Source: Paludibacteraceae bacterium (lineage in GTDB: Bacteria; Bacteroidota; Bacteroidia; Bacteroidales; Paludibacteraceae). From it: DNA of 43,812 nucleotides. The stretch covers positions 1 to 43,812 of the forward strand of contig JAGCLW010000020.1 in NCBI GenBank assembly GCA_017646805.1. The letters are read 5' to 3'. The position numbers and the translations under genes are program-made. Positions within the stretch are counted from its first letter, which is position 1. Each line of letters starts with the position of its first letter. Below the pieces are notes generated by a model that searched no databases, had not been told where the DNA came from, and saw nothing but the letters and a program-made list of their open reading frames with translations. Below are positions 35,141 through 43,812 of this stretch, piece by piece.

Positions 35141-38100
35141 ATGATTCTTTTTTTCAAATCTCCATCAACGTACATCGCTGTACAAACACAAGAAAATTTA
35201 ACAAAAACAGACATCGACAAATTAACCTGGGCATTTTCTGATGCAACATTTGTTGATACAACTTCAATCGAAGGCACATTCATCGGACCTCGTCGCGAAA
35301 TGATTACTCCTTGGAGTACCAACGCCGTTGAAATCACACAAAATATGGGTATAAAAGGCATTCTTCGAATAGAAGAATACATCTGCGTGACAGACGAAAA
35401 AGCAGAACACGACCCAATGCTTCAACGCATTTACAAAGGTTTGGATCAAAACATTTTTACCATTGATAAAAAACCTGAAGAAATCATCTACATCGACGAT
35501 CTTGCGGCATACAACGAACAAGAAGGACTTGCTCTTTCGCAAGACGAAATGGATTATTTGAAAAAAATCAGCGAACAATTAGGTCGCAAACTAACAGATA
35601 GCGAAGTCTTTGGATTTTCACAAGTCAATAGCGAACATTGTCGTCATAAAATATTCAACGGCATATACATCATCGATGGAGAAGAAAAAGAACTATCTCT
35701 TTTCAAACTAATCAAACGAACTTCTGAAGAAAATCCGAACAAACTCGTCTCTGCCTACAAAGACAATGTCGCATTCAATGAAGGTCCTGAAATCGAACAA
35801 TTTGCTCCGGCAAGTGCAGAAACAGCAGACTTTTTTGAAGTAAAAAAATACAAAAGTGTTATTTCTTTAAAAGCAGAAACGCACAATTTCCCTACAACAG
35901 TAGAACCTTTCAACGGTGCCGCAACCGGAACCGGAGGTGAAATCCGCGACCGATTAGGCGGAGGAAAAGCATCTCTTCCTATTGCCGGAACCGCCGTTTA
36001 TATGACTTCTTATCCTCGCACTGCCGACGGTCGTCAATGGGAAGAAGGCACATTTGAACGCAATTGGTTATATCAAACACCAGAACAAATTCTCATCAAA
36101 GCTTCAAACGGAGCAAGCGACTTTGGAAACAAATTCGGACAACCACTTATCTGTGGTTCTTTGCTTACTTTTGAACACGAAGAAAACAATAAAAAATATG
36201 GTTACGACAAAGTAATCATGCTTGCCGGAGGTGTCGGTTATGGAAAAATGAGCGATAGCATCAAAGGCACACCAAAAGCAGGAGAAAAAGTTGTCGTTCT
36301 TGGTGGAGACAACTATCGAATTGGAATGGGAGGAGGAGCCGTTTCTTCTGTTGAAACCGGACAATACTCAAATGCCATCGAACTCAATGCCGTACAACGT
36401 GCAAATCCTGAAATGCAAAAACGTGCGGCCAACGTTATTCGTGCATTAGCAGAAAGTGACAACAATCCAATCGTATCAATCCATGACCACGGTGCAGGCG
36501 GTCATCTAAATTGTCTATCCGAATTAGTCGAAGCAACCGGAGGAAAAATCGACATGGACGCTCTTCCTATCGGAGACAAAACCCTTTCTGACAAAGAAAT
36601 TATCGGAAATGAAAGTCAAGAACGAATGGGACTTTTAGTTGGAGAAGAACATCTTGATCACATTCAAAAAATAGCAGATAGAGAACGCTCTCCAATGTAC
36701 GTTGTCGGAGAAACAACAGGTGATATGCAATTTGTATTTGAACACAAAAATGGAACTTGTCCGATCAACATGCCTCTTGATTATATGTTTGGAAAAGCTC
36801 CTCGCACAATCATCAAAGACAACACTATTAAAGAAACTTTCGCTCCAATCGTAACCGAAGAATCAAAAATAAATGAATATATAGAGCAAGTTCTTCAAAC
36901 TGAAGCCGTAGCTTGTAAAGATTGGTTGACTAACAAAGTAGACCGTAGCGTAACAGGAAAAATCGCTCGCCAACAATGTGCCGGAGAAATTCAATTACCA
37001 CTTGCCGACTGTGGAGTTGTCGCCCTTGATTATCGTGGAAAAGCAGGTATTGCAACATCAATAGGACACGCACCTATGGCAGCTTTGGTAAATCCGGCAA
37101 ATGGTTCAATACTAAGTATCGCCGAAGCTTTGACAAACATCGTTTTTGCACCACTTGCAGAAGGAATCGATAGCATTTCATTAAGTGCCAATTGGATGTG
37201 GCCTTGCAAAAATGAAGGAGAAGATGCTCGTCTATACAAAGCCGTTGAAGCTTGTAGCGAATTTGCTTGCGAATTAGGAGTAAATATTCCAACCGGAAAA
37301 GACTCTTTGTCTATGACACAAAAATATGGAAAAGACAAAGTTTATTCTCCAGGAACCGTTATCATTTCTGCCGGAGCCGAAGTTTCAGACGTAAAGAAAG
37401 TTGTTACTCCGGTGTTGGTCAACGACGAAGATACAGCCCTCATTCATATTGATTTCTCATTTGACAAACATAAATTAGGAGGTTCGGTTCTTGGTCAAAT
37501 TCTTAAACGACTTGGAGACGACGTTCCAACAGTTAAATATCCGGAATATTTTAGAGAAACATTTAACGCCGTTCAATCACTCATCAACGATGGTTTGATT
37601 TTAGCTGGACACGATATTTCAGCCGGAGGACTATTGACAACCATGTTGGAAATGTGTTTTGCCAACGAAAATGGCGGACTGATGATCAATCTCAGTGGAA
37701 TCAACGAACAGGATCTTACCAAAATATTATTTGCCGAAAATCCAGGAATTTTAATTCAAGTAAAAGACGTCAACAAAGTCGTTTCTCGTTTGGATCAAGA
37801 TGGAATTGGATACGCAATCATAGGTGTTCCAACAACAGAAAAACGTACTATTGTCATCAAACGAGACAACGACACGCTCTCATTTGACATTGATTCTCTT
37901 CGTGACAAATGGTTCCGCACATCATATCTACTTGATCGAAAACAAAGTGGAGAAAATTGTGCAAAAGCACGCTTTGAAAACTACAAAAAACAACCATTAC
38001 AAATGGAATTTGTAGAATCGTTCTCCGGACAAATGAAACAATACGGAATTACTCCTGATCGCAATCAAAAATCAGGTATCAAAGCCGCTATCATCAGAGA

Positions 38101-38833
38101 AAAAGGAACTAACGGAGAACGCGAAATGGCGTATGCAATGTATTTAGCCGGATTTGACGTAAAAGACGTACACATGACTGACCTCGCAAGCGGTCGTGAA
38201 ACATTAGAAGACATCAACTTCATTGTATTCTGTGGCGGATTCTCAAATTCAGACGTTCTTGGTTCAGCCAAAGGTTGGGCAGGCGGATTCCTTTACAATG
38301 AAAAAGCAAAAAAAGCACTTGAAAATTTCTATGCACGACCAGACACGTTAAGTTTAGGAATTTGCAATGGATGCCAATTGATGGTAGAGCTCAATCTATT
38401 GAATCCAGAACACGACGAACGTCCTCGTATGCTTCACAACGATTCTCATAAATTTGAAAGCCAATTTGTTGGACTCACAATTCCACAAAACGAATCTGTA
38501 TTATTCGGTTCTCTTTCGGGAAGCAAATTAGGCGTTTGGGTCGCTCACGGAGAAGGAAAATTCTTCCTACCAAAAGACGAAAAAGAATACAACATCATTG
38601 CAAAATATACTTACGCTGAATATCCGGCCAATCCTAACGGTTCTGACTACGCTGTGGCAGGAATTTGTTCAAAAAACGGACGACATTTAGCCATGATGCC
38701 ACACTTAGAACGAGCCATTTTCCCTTGGCAATGGGCACATTACCCTCTCAATCGAAAAGCAACCGATGAAGTAACTCCTTGGATTGAAGCCTTTGTCAAT
38801 GCAAAAAAATGGATTATTGAAAACGCAAAATAA
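35141..38833 (+). CDS. purL: Phosphoribosylformylglycinamidine synthase
   Basis: Fourth step of purine synthesis: converts FGAR, glutamine and ATP to FGAM. This is the large single-chain form (1230 aa), with an N-terminal PurS-like domain (to about residue 140), two AIRS-like FGAM synthase halves (FSQVNSEHCRHKIFNG, ETHNFPTTVEPFNGAATGTGGEIRD, GVGYGKM, HDHGAGGHLNCLSELVE) and a C-terminal glutamine amidotransferase with LGICNGCQL, whose Cys1075 is the nucleophile, and the late His/Glu in MMPHLERAIFPWQW. It stands alone between promoter 35064 and a hairpin at 38852-38893. Confidence 0.97.
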   Translation: MILFFKSPSTYIAVQTQENLTKTDIDKLTWAFSDATFVDTTSIEGTFIGPRREMITPWSTNAVEITQNMGIKGILRIEEYICVTDEKAEHDPMLQRIYKGLDQNIFTIDKKPEEIIYIDDLAAYNEQEGLALSQDEMDYLKKISEQLGRKLTDSEVFGFSQVNSEHCRHKIFNGIYIIDGEEKELSLFKLIKRTSEENPNKLVSAYKDNVAFNEGPEIEQFAPASAETADFFEVKKYKSVISLKAETHNFPTTVEPFNGAATGTGGEIRDRLGGGKASLPIAGTAVYMTSYPRTADGRQWEEGTFERNWLYQTPEQILIKASNGASDFGNKFGQPLICGSLLTFEHEENNKKYGYDKVIMLAGGVGYGKMSDSIKGTPKAGEKVVVLGGDNYRIGMGGGAVSSVETGQYSNAIELNAVQRANPEMQKRAANVIRALAESDNNPIVSIHDHGAGGHLNCLSELVEATGGKIDMDALPIGDKTLSDKEIIGNESQERMGLLVGEEHLDHIQKIADRERSPMYVVGETTGDMQFVFEHKNGTCPINMPLDYMFGKAPRTIIKDNTIKETFAPIVTEESKINEYIEQVLQTEAVACKDWLTNKVDRSVTGKIARQQCAGEIQLPLADCGVVALDYRGKAGIATSIGHAPMAALVNPANGSILSIAEALTNIVFAPLAEGIDSISLSANWMWPCKNEGEDARLYKAVEACSEFACELGVNIPTGKDSLSMTQKYGKDKVYSPGTVIISAGAEVSDVKKVVTPVLVNDEDTALIHIDFSFDKHKLGGSVLGQILKRLGDDVPTVKYPEYFRETFNAVQSLINDGLILAGHDISAGGLLTTMLEMCFANENGGLMINLSGINEQDLTKILFAENPGILIQVKDVNKVVSRLDQDGIGYAIIGVPTTEKRTIVIKRDNDTLSFDIDSLRDKWFRTSYLLDRKQSGENCAKARFENYKKQPLQMEFVESFSGQMKQYGITPDRNQKSGIKAAIIREKGTNGEREMAYAMYLAGFDVKDVHMTDLASGRETLEDINFIVFCGGFSNSDVLGSAKGWAGGFLYNEKAKKALENFYARPDTLSLGICNGCQLMVELNLLNPEHDERPRMLHNDSHKFESQFVGLTIPQNESVLFGSLSGSKLGVWVAHGEGKFFLPKDEKEYNIIAKYTYAEYPANPNGSDYAVAGICSKNGRHLAMMPHLERAIFPWQWAHYPLNRKATDEVTPWIEAFVNAKKWIIENAK

Positions 38834-38851
38834 AAAAAATAATCACTAAAA

Positions 38852-38893
38852 AAATAAATAGGTAGGTCTTCCATTAGGTCTATCTATTTATTT
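38852..38893 (+). terminator. Hairpin between purL and prfA
   Basis: 14-bp stem AAATAAATAGGTAG/CTATCTATTTATTT with one G-T pair and a 14-nt loop. Only a weak T-run follows, so it may be a partial terminator; prfA has no clear promoter of its own and might be reached by read-through. Confidence 0.6.
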
Positions 38894-38918
38894 ATTATGT
38901 ATTTAAAGAAATAAAAAA

Positions 38919-40028
38919 GTGGCAGAAAATAATTTACTAACCAAATTAGAAGGTCTTGAAATAAAATTTGAAGAAATATCAACTCTCATCACAGACCCAT
39001 CGGTCATTGCCGACCAAAAACGATACGTAAAACTTAATCGAGAATATAAAGAATTAGAACGTGTTTTAGAAGCCCTACATCGCTATCGTCGTCTACTTAC
39101 AGGAATCGAAGAAGCCAAAGATCTTATCGCTACCGAAAACGATCCTGAAATGAAAGAGATGGCACGCCTTGAACTTGCCGAATTGGAACCCCAATTAGAA
39201 CCAATGGAAGAAGAAATCAAACTTCTTCTCATACCCGCCGATCCAGAAGATGCAAAAAATTGCGTTGTCGAAATTCGTGGCGGAACCGGAGGTGATGAAG
39301 CTGCTATTTTTGCCGGAGACTTATTCCGAATGTATAGCAAATATTGCGAAACAAAAGGATGGAAAATTTCCATTTCAAGTTTTACAGAAGGCACTTCCGG
39401 AGGATACAAAGAAATCATCTTCAACGTTAGCGGAGAAAATGTTTACGGCACTCTAAAATACGAAAGTGGCGTTCATCGCGTACAACGTGTACCGGCAACA
39501 GAAACACAAGGAAGAGTTCACACTTCAGCTTCTACCGTAGCCGTATTGCCCGAAGCCGATGAATTTGATGTGGTAATCAATGAAGGCGAAATCAAATGGG
39601 ACACTTTTCGATCATCAGGAGCAGGAGGTCAAAATGTCAACAAAGTAGAATCAGGAGTACGACTACGTTATGTTTGGAAAAACCCAATCACAGGAGAAAG
39701 CGAAGAAATCCTTATTGAATGTACAGAAACACGCGATCAACCCAAAAATAAAGAACGAGCATTAGCTCGACTTCGTACATTTATCTACGATAAAGAACAT
39801 CAAAAATATATTGATGATATTGCAAGTCGCCGAAAGACAATGGTATCAACAGGAGATCGTTCGGCCAAAATTCGCACATACAATTATCCTCAAGGGCGAA
39901 TCACAGATCATCGTATAAATTATACAATATATAATCTTGCAGCATTCATGGACGGATCTATACAAGATTGCATCGACCATCTTATTGTAGCAGAAAATGC
40001 TGAGCGAATGAAAGAAAGTGAACTTTAA
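38919..40028 (+). CDS. prfA: Peptide chain release factor 1
   Basis: Reads UAA and UAG stop codons and triggers peptide release. In the 369-aa protein the GGQ motif is at 236-238 (SSGAGGQNVN) and the family block RVPATETQGRVHTSASTVAVLPE lies just before it. The class 1 codon-recognition motif of RF1 (P-A-T type) appears within the RVPATETQ context of the domain arrangement typical for RF1, and the C-terminus NLAAFMDGSIQDCIDHLI is RF1-specific. It begins with GTG (38919); no ATG fits better. It is followed 12 bp later by mazG. Confidence 0.95.
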   Translation: MAENNLLTKLEGLEIKFEEISTLITDPSVIADQKRYVKLNREYKELERVLEALHRYRRLLTGIEEAKDLIATENDPEMKEMARLELAELEPQLEPMEEEIKLLLIPADPEDAKNCVVEIRGGTGGDEAAIFAGDLFRMYSKYCETKGWKISISSFTEGTSGGYKEIIFNVSGENVYGTLKYESGVHRVQRVPATETQGRVHTSASTVAVLPEADEFDVVINEGEIKWDTFRSSGAGGQNVNKVESGVRLRYVWKNPITGESEEILIECTETRDQPKNKERALARLRTFIYDKEHQKYIDDIASRRKTMVSTGDRSAKIRTYNYPQGRITDHRINYTIYNLAAFMDGSIQDCIDHLIVAENAERMKESEL

Positions 40029-40040
40029 CACGTAAACATC

Positions 40041-40820
40041 ATGAACAAATACCAAAAAGAAAAAGAAGCTTTCGGACGACTACTTGAAGTGATGGACGAT
40101 CTTAGAGAAAAATGTCCATGGGACAGTAAACAAACGATGGACTCACTTCGTTCGCTCACAATAGAAGAAGTTTACGAATTAACAGAAGCAATCATAGAAA
40201 AAGATATTCCCAATATTAAAAAAGAATTGGGAGACGTTTTGCTCCACATCGTATTTTACGCTAAAATTGCAAGCGAAACAAAAGACTTTGACATCACAGA
40301 TGTAATCCATTCGCTTTGCGACAAACTCATTCATCGCCACCCACACATTTATGCTACAACAAAAGCCAATACAGCCGGCGATGTTGAACGCAATTGGGAA
40401 CAAATAAAACTAAAAGAAAAAAACGGAAACAAAAGTGTACTTTCCGGAGTTCCTTCAACGCTTCCCGCTCTCATCAAATCATATCGAATTCAAGACAAAG
40501 CACGAAATGTAGGATTTGATTGGGAAAAACGCGAACAAGTTTGGGAAAAAGTCAAAGAAGAAATCAACGAAGTCCAAACCGAAATAGAATCCCAAAATCA
40601 AGATTTATTAGAAAACGAATTTGGCGATTTATTATTCAGCATCATCAATGTTGCCCGACACTATAATGTTGATCCGGAAACGGCTTTGGAACGAACAAAT
40701 CAAAAATTCATCAAACGCTTTAACTATCTTGAAAACAAAACCATCAAACAAGGAAAAAATCTAAAAGAAATGACCCTTGCCGAAATGGACAAAATTTGGA
40801 ACGAAGCAAAAAAAATATAA
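40041..40820 (+). CDS. mazG: Nucleoside triphosphate pyrophosphohydrolase MazG
   Basis: Hydrolyses (d)NTPs to NMPs and PPi, clearing aberrant nucleotides. The 259-aa protein has two MazG domains: the N-terminal one with CPWDSKQTMDSLRSLTIEE and ELGDVLLHIVFYAKIA, and the C-terminal one with EINEVQTEIE and EFGDLLFSIINVARHYNVDPE. The ExxE and ExxD metal-binding motifs are in both. Part of a plus-strand run prfA-mazG-pyrF with 12-bp gaps. Confidence 0.95.
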   Translation: MNKYQKEKEAFGRLLEVMDDLREKCPWDSKQTMDSLRSLTIEEVYELTEAIIEKDIPNIKKELGDVLLHIVFYAKIASETKDFDITDVIHSLCDKLIHRHPHIYATTKANTAGDVERNWEQIKLKEKNGNKSVLSGVPSTLPALIKSYRIQDKARNVGFDWEKREQVWEKVKEEINEVQTEIESQNQDLLENEFGDLLFSIINVARHYNVDPETALERTNQKFIKRFNYLENKTIKQGKNLKEMTLAEMDKIWNEAKKI

Positions 40821-40832
40821 AAAAAGAAAAAT

Positions 40833-41666
40833 ATGACTAAAGAAGAATTATTTGAAAACATCAAACGCAAAAAAAGTTTTCTTTGCGTAGGTTTGGATAC
40901 CGATCTTCAAAAAATCCCAGAACATTTGTTCGACTCAGAAAACGCAATGTTTGAATTCAACAAAGCGATTATTGACGCAACAGCAGATCTCTGTGTGGCT
41001 TACAAACCCAACCTTGCTTTTTACGAAAGTGTCGGATTGGAAGGCTGGAAAATTTTAGAACAAACCGTTGATTATATCCGAACAAACTATCCCGACCAAT
41101 TTCTCATTGCAGATGCAAAACGTGGCGACATTGGTAACACATCAAAAATGTATGCTCGCACATTTTTTGGCAATTTAGACTTCGACACCGTCACCGTCGC
41201 TCCATACATGGGAGAAGACAGCGTAACACCATTTTTATCCTACGAAGGAAAATGGGTCACTTTGCTTGCTCTCACTTCAAACAAAGGTGCGTATGATTTT
41301 CAATTTATCGAAAACAAAGAAAATGGAAAAAAATTATACGAACAAGTCCTTGAACAATCCAAACAATGGGGAAATCCCGACAATATGATGTACGTTGTCG
41401 GTGCAACTAAAGCCGAAATGCTAAAAAACATTCGCCAAATCATTCCAGATAACTTCCTTCTCGTTCCGGGAATTGGAGCACAAGGCGGAAGTCTTGAAGA
41501 AGTTTGCAAATACGGAATGAACCCACATTGCGGACTTCTCGTCAACTCTTCTCGAGCAATCATTTATGCTGACAATTCAGAAAATTTTGCGACAATTGCT
41601 CGCCAAGAAGCAAAAAAAGTACAATTAGAAATGGAAAAATTCCTTCAAGAATTTCATATCATTTAA
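40833..41666 (+). CDS. pyrF: Orotidine-5'-phosphate decarboxylase (type 2)
   Basis: Final step of UMP synthesis: decarboxylates OMP. The 277-aa length and sequence fit the longer type 2 subfamily. [10 protein letters not shown] lies at 16-25, [10 protein letters not shown] at 57-66, and the catalytic motif [11 protein letters not shown] at 93-103 contains Lys96 with its neighbouring Asp residues. [10 protein letters not shown] near 210 is the phosphate-binding loop. It is the last gene of the prfA-mazG-pyrF run. Confidence 0.96.
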   Translation: MTKEELFENIKRKKSFLCVGLDTDLQKIPEHLFDSENAMFEFNKAIIDATADLCVAYKPNLAFYESVGLEGWKILEQTVDYIRTNYPDQFLIADAKRGDIGNTSKMYARTFFGNLDFDTVTVAPYMGEDSVTPFLSYEGKWVTLLALTSNKGAYDFQFIENKENGKKLYEQVLEQSKQWGNPDNMMYVVGATKAEMLKNIRQIIPDNFLLVPGIGAQGGSLEEVCKYGMNPHCGLLVNSSRAIIYADNSENFATIARQEAKKVQLEMEKFLQEFHII

Positions 41667-41701
41667 GTATTTTACTGATACAAAATCTAAAAAAAATCAA
41701 A

Positions 41702-41709
41702 TATTTTTG
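41702..41709 (+). promoter_or_regulatory. -7 box TATTTTTG of ddh
   Basis: TATTTTTG 20 bp before ATG 41729, giving a very short leader. No -33 TTTG is seen. Confidence 0.55.
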
Positions 41710-41728
41710 CAAAAAAAAATAAAACACT

Positions 41729-42628
41729 ATGACAAATAAAATTCGTGCCGCTATCGTAGGATACGGAAACATTGGGAAATCAGTATTAGAAGCAATCTCT
41801 GCAGCCGAAGACTTTGAATTGGCAGGAGTTGTTCGTCGTTCAGTAGAAAACTTACCTTTAGAATTACAAAACGTAACCGTTGTTGATTCAATCAAAAAAC
41901 TAAACAACGTTGATGTGGCAATTCTTTGTACGCCAACACGATTGGTTCCCGAATACGCCAAAGAAGTACTTTCGCTTGGAATCAACACGGTAGATAGTTA
42001 TGACATTCATACAGGAATCGTTGGGCTTCGTGATGAATTGGATCCTATTTGCAAAAACAACAATAAAGTTTCTATTATATCAGCAGGTTGGGATCCGGGT
42101 TCAGATTCTGTAATTCGTGCTTTGCTTGAAGCTATGGCACCAAAAGGCTTAACTTATACCAATTTTGGTCCGGGAATGAGCATGGGACACACCGTTGCCG
42201 TAAAAGCAATAGAAGGAGTAAAAGCCGCATTATCAATGACAATTCCAACAGGAACGGGAATTCATCGTCGTATGGTTTATATCGAACTCAAAGATGGCTA
42301 CAAATTTGAAGAAGTTGCAAAAGCAATCAAATCAGACGATTATTTCGTCCACGACGAAACACACGTGATTCAAGTAGAAAGTGTAGATGCACTAAAAGAT
42401 ATGGGACACGGAGTTAATTTAACTCGCAAAGGTGTTTCGGGAACAACTCAAAATCAACTATTTTCGTTTGATATGAAAATCAACAATCCGGCTCTGACAG
42501 CACAAATTCTTGTGGCATCGGCTCGAGCAACAATGAAACAAAAACCTGGTTGTTATACTCTCATCGAAATTCCGGTCATTGACTTATTGGCAGGAGATAG
42601 AAAATCATTAATCAAACGTTTGGTATAA
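41729..42628 (+). CDS. ddh: meso-Diaminopimelate dehydrogenase
   Basis: NADPH-dependent enzyme that makes meso-DAP directly from tetrahydrodipicolinate, the one-step lysine and peptidoglycan route. The 299-aa protein starts with a Rossmann fold ([25 protein letters not shown] at 11-16), followed by [40 protein letters not shown] (substrate site) and [30 protein letters not shown]. All are characteristic of the Ddh family. Monocistronic by position, with a strong bidirectional terminator. Confidence 0.96.
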   Translation: MTNKIRAAIVGYGNIGKSVLEAISAAEDFELAGVVRRSVENLPLELQNVTVVDSIKKLNNVDVAILCTPTRLVPEYAKEVLSLGINTVDSYDIHTGIVGLRDELDPICKNNNKVSIISAGWDPGSDSVIRALLEAMAPKGLTYTNFGPGMSMGHTVAVKAIEGVKAALSMTIPTGTGIHRRMVYIELKDGYKFEEVAKAIKSDDYFVHDETHVIQVESVDALKDMGHGVNLTRKGVSGTTQNQLFSFDMKINNPALTAQILVASARATMKQKPGCYTLIEIPVIDLLAGDRKSLIKRLV

Positions 42629-42631
42629 AAG

Positions 42632-42665
42632 AAAAAAGGGTCTGCAAATACAGACCCTTTTTTTA
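42632..42665. terminator. Bidirectional terminator between ddh and cdd
   Basis: Perfect stem GGGTCTG/CAGACCC (42638-42657) with loop CAAATA, A-run on the left and eight Ts on the right, between two convergent genes. Confidence 0.92.
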
Positions 42666-42685
42666 TTTTTCTGCTACAAAAAAAA

Positions 42686-43147
42686 TCAAAAAGAAAACAT
42701 AAAAGGCAACAAATCTTTAACTGAAGAAAATACAATCGTTTGCGAAGGAGAATATAAAATAACTTCTATATCAGAACCATAACGTTGCTCCACTTCTATC
42801 AACACTTGCCGACATGCTCCACAAGGAGAAACGATTTGATCAACCACCTCTCCCCCTTGAACCGCCATCAAAAAAATCGATTTCACCGAAAGATGCGGAA
42901 AATTAGCTTGAGCTGAAAAAACAGCAACCCGTTCGGCACACAAACCAGAAGGATAAGACATGTTTTCTTGATTAGACCCTCCCACAATCGTCCCATCAGA
43001 CAACAAAACCGCAGCTCCAACAGAAAAATGAGAATACGGAGAATATGACGTTTGAGTCATCTCATAAGCCTTTTTCAACAAAGGCTCAAACGACTTTGGC
43101 AAAACGGAATAAACTTTGTAATCAATTTTCAAAGATTTCAATTGCAT
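42686..43147 (-). CDS. cdd: Cytidine deaminase
   Basis: Deaminates cytidine and deoxycytidine in pyrimidine salvage. The 153-aa product from ATG 43147 (MQLKSLKIDY) has the zinc site CAERVAVF (Cys70, catalytic Glu72) and PCGACRQ (Cys109, Cys112), and YSPYSHFSVGAAVL at the substrate pocket. This is the homotetrameric 3-Cys type. The start upstream at 43177 (TTG) is within reach of the promoter but gives an atypical N-terminus, so I prefer 43147. Transcribed divergently from the glucosaminidase gene. Confidence 0.95.
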   Translation of the reverse strand: MQLKSLKIDYKVYSVLPKSFEPLLKKAYEMTQTSYSPYSHFSVGAAVLLSDGTIVGGSNQENMSYPSGLCAERVAVFSAQANFPHLSVKSIFLMAVQGGEVVDQIVSPCGACRQVLIEVEQRYGSDIEVILYSPSQTIVFSSVKDLLPFMFSF

Positions 43148-43160
43148 AGCACTTTGATTT

Positions 43161-43192
43161 TTTGGAAAATACAACAAATTGGATTACTTTTG
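43161..43192 (+). promoter_or_regulatory. Promoter of the glucosaminidase gene
   Basis: TTTG at 43161-43164, 20 bp, TACTTTTG at 43185-43192. The leader to ATG 43240 is about 45 nt. This promoter lies across the start region of the divergent cdd transcript. Confidence 0.7.
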
Positions 43193-43198
43193 CATTTG

Positions 43199-43206
43199 CA
43201 AAAATA
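43199..43206 (-). promoter_or_regulatory. -7 box TATTTTTG of cdd
   Basis: TATTTTTG on the minus strand, about 52 nt upstream of the cdd ATG. The two divergent -7 boxes are only 6 bp apart, so polymerase cannot occupy both at once. Confidence 0.6.
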
Positions 43207-43239
43207 ATAAATGCTTTGAATAAAAAAAACGTTTCTTCA

Positions 43240-43812
43240 ATGAAAAATCATATACTTTTCAACCTCCTATTATTTGTCTCATTATCCTTATCCGCACAAA
43301 TAAAAGTAAATCAAACCACACAAAATTATATCGACCAATACAAAAATATCGCCATTAAAGAAATGGAAAAATTTGGAATTCCGGCAAGTATCACTATGGC
43401 TCAAGGAATTTTAGAATCCGGATCTGGGAAAAGCGAACTATCCATCTCATCAAACAATCATTTTGGCATAAAATGCCATAAAAGTTGGTCAGGCGAAAAA
43501 GTATATCATGACGATGATGCAAAACAAGAATGTTTTAGAAAATACAACACCGTAGAAGAATCATACGAAGATCACAGTTTATTTCTAAAAAATGGACAAC
43601 GCTATGCCTTCTTGTTTAAATTATCCCAAACCGACTACAAAGGTTGGGCTCACGGACTAAAAAAAGCCGGATATGCCACAAATCCGCAATACGCTTATCG
43701 CCTCATCGACCTCATTGAAGCATACGATCTACACAAATTAGACAAAATGAAAAGTTCGGATCTCAACCCAACAACCGAACAAACTCAAGAAATAAAAGAC
43801 AAAAAAGCAAAA
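43240..43812 (+). CDS. N-acetylglucosaminidase / muramidase domain protein (partial)
   Basis: Runs off the right edge after 191 codons. The signal peptide (MKNHILFNLLLFVSLSLSA-Q) is followed by a GH73/FlgJ-like glucosaminidase domain: YKNIAIKEMEKFGIPASITMAQGILESGSGKSELS, with Glu58 as the likely catalytic acid, then NNHFGIKCHKSWSGE, CFRKYNTVEESYEDHSLFL and YKGWAHGLKKAGYATNPQYAYRLIDLIE. It cleaves peptidoglycan glycan strands outside the inner membrane. In Bacteroidota the missing part usually holds one or two LysM domains; that is inference here. Confidence 0.93.
   Translation, partial: MKNHILFNLLLFVSLSLSAQIKVNQTTQNYIDQYKNIAIKEMEKFGIPASITMAQGILESGSGKSELSISSNNHFGIKCHKSWSGEKVYHDDDAKQECFRKYNTVEESYEDHSLFLKNGQRYAFLFKLSQTDYKGWAHGLKKAGYATNPQYAYRLIDLIEAYDLHKLDKMKSSDLNPTTEQTQEIKDKKAK

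Noticed and set aside
1..43812. CRISPR arrays, complete insertion sequences, restriction, toxin-antitoxin or other defence genes
   Set aside because: No regularly spaced repeats, transposase or defence-type motifs were seen apart from the integrase remnant.

Overview
The window is a stretch of a Bacteroidota chromosome, most likely order Bacteroidales. The evidence is the strongly AT-rich intergenic DNA, many promoters of the phylum type (-33 TTTG, about 20 bp, -7 TAnnTTTG), PorP/SprF and type IX secretion (T9SS) sorting domains, a FISUMP lipoprotein, a CarboxypepD_reg/TonB receptor, PPi-dependent phosphofructokinase and meso-DAP dehydrogenase. Genus cannot be fixed from the sequence. Almost everything is intact chromosomal gene content; the only mobile-element trace is a dead tyrosine-recombinase N-terminus at the left edge.

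Layout. 1-640: decayed integrase remnant and empty DNA. 686-4040 (+): mltG, an RluB-type pseudouridine synthase with a charged N-terminal extension, a DMP19-like (DUF4375) protein and rsmE, then a tRNA-Thr(UGU) with its own promoter. 4224-5187 (-): FISUMP lipoprotein preceded by about 320 nt of highly structured RNA. 5364-7526 (+): PPi-PFK and a HIT protein. 7593-11293 (-): lon-rarA. 11560-16176 (-): a three-gene T9SS-type operon (SprB-repeat/CHU_C adhesin, PorP/SprF, PD40 propeller protein). 16365-19479 (-): ompH-slyD-aroC-kdsA operon. 19610-19869 (-): a compact transcription unit with promoter, 25-codon ORF and terminator. 20026-30463 (-): four cell-surface genes (calycin-like protein, LRR lipoprotein, TonB receptor, 1730-aa fibronectin-III-like T9SS cargo). 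30798-42628 (+): yjdM, lnt, htpG, purL, prfA, mazG, pyrF, ddh. 42686-43147 (-): cdd, divergent from a truncated glucosaminidase gene at the right edge.

How the genes relate. Several groups serve the cell envelope: MltG, KdsA, OmpH/Skp, Lnt, Ddh (peptidoglycan diaminopimelate) and the terminal glucosaminidase build or remodel it, while the CHU_C/PorP/PD40 operon and the FnIII and calycin-like proteins are probable T9SS surface cargo or attachment factors. Lon, RarA and HtpG are stress functions; lon and htpG share an upstream TTTGGCA-N6-TTGAAA motif with the spacing of a sigma-54 promoter. 

No clear new defence or mobile system was found. The least explained items are the structured RNA upstream of the FISUMP lipoprotein, the 25-aa transcription unit at 19.6-19.9 kb, the shared lon/htpG motif, and a probable ATT start codon in the T9SS operon.
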